From positions 1 to 5,809 of the forward strand of contig DRSY01000072.1 of assembly GCA_011372335.1 (NCBI GenBank): 5,809 nucleotides of DNA, given 5' to 3'. Below the pieces are notes generated by a model. That model ran no database searches. It saw only the letters and a list, made by a program, of their open reading frames with translations, and was not told the DNA's origin. Each line of letters opens with the position of its first letter. Position 1 is the first letter of the stretch. A program made the translations under genes and the position numbers. Positions 4,267 through 5,809 of the stretch are shown here, in pieces. The DNA is from Candidatus Woesearchaeota archaeon. GTDB lineage: Archaea > Nanobdellota > Nanobdellia > Woesearchaeales > SM23-78.

Positions 4267-5382
4267 ATGATGTTAAGAGCAGGACTTATAAGCCTTGGGA
4301 GTGAGAGTTCGGTATGGACTGCTAAGGCTATGAAGAAGTATTTCTCAGAAGTTGATGAGCTTGATATTCGGAAGATTGATATCAATATTTCTGGGAAGGA
4401 TGCTGAGATCCTTTATGATGGGAAACCATTAGGCGAGTATGATTGTATCTATGCCAAAGGCTCGTTCAGGTATGCTCAGTTATTAAAAACCTTGACTTCT
4501 GTGCTTCATAAGAAGTGTTATATGCCTATTTCACCCGAAGCCTTCACCATTGCTCATGATAAATTATTAACCCATCTAGAATTACAGGAGCATAATATTC
4601 CTATGCCTAGGACTTATGTAAGCTCAACAATTCCTGCTGCTAAGAAAATTCTTGAGAAGATGAATTACCCTGTGATAATGAAGTTCCCTCAGGGTACTGG
4701 TGGTAAGGGGGTGCTCTTTGCTGATTCCTATGCAAGTGCTTCTTCGTTGCTTGATGCTTTATCTGCTCTTAGGCAGCCGTTCATAATCCAGGAGTATGTT
4801 GAGACTGGTGGCACGGATATCCGGGCTATTGTTATTGGGACTAAAGTTGCTGCTTCTTATAAGAGGAAGGCGAAGATGAGCGAGTTGCGTGCGAATTTCC
4901 ATGCTGGGGGCACAGCAGAGCCGATTGTGCTTGATACTATGACTAAGAAGCTCGCGGTTAGTGTTGCTAAGGCTATTGGTGCTGAGATTTGTGCTGTGGA
5001 TATGTTAGAGAGTGCAAAGGGGCCTTTGGTGATAGAGGCTAATGTGAGTCCGGGTTTGCAGCTTATTACTAGGACTACGAAGATTGATGTTGCTGATAAG
5101 ATTGCGAGGTACTTGTATGAGCGGACTCTTGAGTTGAAGTCAAGGGAGAAGAAGATTGAAGCAGCAAGCATTCTTAGAGGTATTGATGAGGATAAGATGG
5201 TGACTGCTGATGGGAAGAAGAAGTTAATCACAAATCTTGATTTCCGTGGTAACAAGGTTTTATTGCCAGAGTTGATTACTAAGGCGGCTAGGCTGGATGA
5301 GGATGGTTACTATGAGATTCTTGCTCAGCCTGAGAAAGTAGTTATTAGGAAGTTGAAGATTATGAAGGGAGATGAGGCGTGA
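4267..5382 (+). CDS. rimK: RimK-like ATP-grasp ligase with C-terminal extension
   Basis: RimK-type enzymes use ATP to join an amino acid, often glutamate, to a carboxylate on a protein or cofactor through an acyl-phosphate. Counting from ATG 4267 (371 residues), the ATP-grasp domain spans about 95-295: K139, glycine-rich loop FPQGTGGKGV (140-149), adenine-contact IQEY (174-177), D184 and R186, the RANFHAGG segment (208-215), D245, and metal ligands E257 and N259 within IEANVSPG. The SPGLQ...TTKIDVADK stretch is characteristic of RimK. E. coli RimK has 300 residues; this protein adds about 70, treated in the findings. The GTG at 4246 would add seven residues, but a Shine-Dalgarno site favours ATG. 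Neighbouring RimB-like protease and lysS lie in one operon. The specific substrate and amino acid are unknown; relatives such as MptN and CofF, which add glutamate to archaeal cofactors, show that the family name does not fix function. Confidence 0.9.
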   Translation: MMLRAGLISLGSESSVWTAKAMKKYFSEVDELDIRKIDINISGKDAEILYDGKPLGEYDCIYAKGSFRYAQLLKTLTSVLHKKCYMPISPEAFTIAHDKLLTHLELQEHNIPMPRTYVSSTIPAAKKILEKMNYPVIMKFPQGTGGKGVLFADSYASASSLLDALSALRQPFIIQEYVETGGTDIRAIVIGTKVAASYKRKAKMSELRANFHAGGTAEPIVLDTMTKKLAVSVAKAIGAEICAVDMLESAKGPLVIEANVSPGLQLITRTTKIDVADKIARYLYERTLELKSREKKIEAASILRGIDEDKMVTADGKKKLITNLDFRGNKVLLPELITKAARLDEDGYYEILAQPEKVVIRKLKIMKGDEA

Positions 5383-5441
5383 TTCTTTAACTCTTTTCTT
5401 ATTTTCTTATATTTCTTACCCTCTCTTTGCTCTTAAAAAGT

Positions 5442-5711
5442 TTAAAGCACGTTCTTTATCTTTGTTATATACCCGGCTACTTCTTGTCCTTTCTTTGTAA
5501 GGGTGAGTACTTTTAGTCTTCCTTGTTTTTCAAACGACACTAGTCCTGCTTTCTGCATTTCTTGAAGTATTTTAACAACATGGCTGTATGTGCAGTCTAC
5601 TATTTTGGCTAGGTTTGAAGCATATATGTTGCTGTTCTTGTTGAGTAGGGTGACGAGCATCATGGCTGGTTTTTCTCTGAAGAAGACGTTGAAGATTTTC
5701 TTCTGCTTCAA
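5442..5711 (-). CDS. Small winged-helix (MarR-like) transcription regulator
   Basis: This 89-residue protein is a single winged helix-turn-helix domain, which would bind DNA as a dimer. A first helix region (about 1-24) precedes the HTH: SNLAKIVDCTYSHVVKILQE (32-51), with the recognition helix around TYSHVVKILQEMQ. The turn KAGLVSF leads to the wing, EKQGRLKVLTLT (61-72), and a final helix (KKGQEVAGYITKI). This pattern is typical of archaeal MarR-like and stand-alone wHTH regulators. No effector domain follows, so any ligand site would have to lie within the fold; a single Cys (C40) sits in the HTH turn. The start is TTG (5709-5711), supported by a Shine-Dalgarno sequence GGTGA six bases upstream on the minus strand. 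It is convergent with the RimK-like gene, 59 bases apart, so it is not co-transcribed with it. Its targets are unknown. Confidence 0.85.
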   Translation of the reverse strand: MKQKKIFNVFFREKPAMMLVTLLNKNSNIYASNLAKIVDCTYSHVVKILQEMQKAGLVSFEKQGRLKVLTLTKKGQEVAGYITKIKNVL

Positions 5712-5716
5712 AACCT

Positions 5717-5725
5717 TTCACCCCC
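5717..5725 (-). promoter_or_regulatory. Shine-Dalgarno site for the TTG start of the regulator
   Basis: On the minus strand GGGGGTGAA ends just before the AGGTTT spacer and the TTG codon; the GGTGA core matches the archaeal anti-Shine-Dalgarno sequence. The nearby GTG (5719-5721) is out of frame with the protein, so the TTG is the best start. Confidence 0.6.
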
Positions 5726-5750
5726 GTATTGGTTTTTTATGATTTTTTCA

Positions 5751-5760
5751 GATTATAAAT
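5751..5760 (-). promoter_or_regulatory. TATA promoter of the winged-helix regulator
   Basis: On the minus strand ATTTATAATC gives a TATA element centred near 5756, predicting a start near 5730 and a 5' leader of about 19 bases that contains the Shine-Dalgarno site. The rest of 5712-5809 is very AT-rich with nothing else identifiable. Confidence 0.5.
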
Positions 5761-5809
5761 ATTTATTTATTCTCTTATAACTATTACGAACATTATTTCT
5801 ATTTATATA

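Noticed and set aside
4857..5255. Minus-strand 132-residue frame inside the RimK-like gene
   Set aside because: It lies wholly within a gene with strong family motifs and is hydrophobic and Ser-rich, as expected for an antisense shadow.

Overview
This window looks like a piece of an archaeal chromosome, probably from a small-genome, AT-rich lineage of the DPANN type (Woesearchaeota-like). That placement is an inference. It rests on a tRNA-Leu gene with an intron at position 37/38 and no encoded CCA, a Pth2-type peptidyl-tRNA hydrolase, archaeal TATA boxes centred about 29-30 bases before several start codons (leaderless mRNAs), T-tract terminators without hairpins, and heavy use of AGG/AGA arginine codons. 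No mobile element, CRISPR array or rRNA is visible.

Layout. Bases 1-111 are a T-rich leader with one promoter. A small coiled-coil protein with a cysteine-containing tail follows (112-441). Next come a spacer with a tandem octamer, an intron-containing tRNA-Leu(UAA) (620-748), an unrecognised helical protein of 198 residues (834-1430), and a small charged helical protein on the minus strand (1500-1706). The last of these is divergent from pth2 (1785-2135) across a 78-base spacer that holds a perfectly palindromic TATA element. An AT-rich 163-base spacer leads into the main operon on the plus strand: class II lysyl-tRNA synthetase (2299-3789), a retropepsin-like RimB/'ATP-dependent zinc protease' family protein overlapping it by ATGA (3786-4232), and a RimK-like ATP-grasp ligase (4267-5382). 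The ligase has a C-terminal extension that resembles an AbrB-type swapped-hairpin domain. A convergent minus-strand winged-helix regulator (5442-5711) closes the window.

How the genes fit together. Much of the window concerns translation: tRNA-Leu, Pth2 recycling of peptidyl-tRNA, and LysRS. The RimB-like protease plus RimK-like ligase pair is a known bacterial association for adding amino acids to a protein or metabolite and trimming or controlling that modification. Its coupling to lysS in an archaeon, together with the unusual ligase tail, is the most interesting system here. The substrate cannot be read from the sequence.
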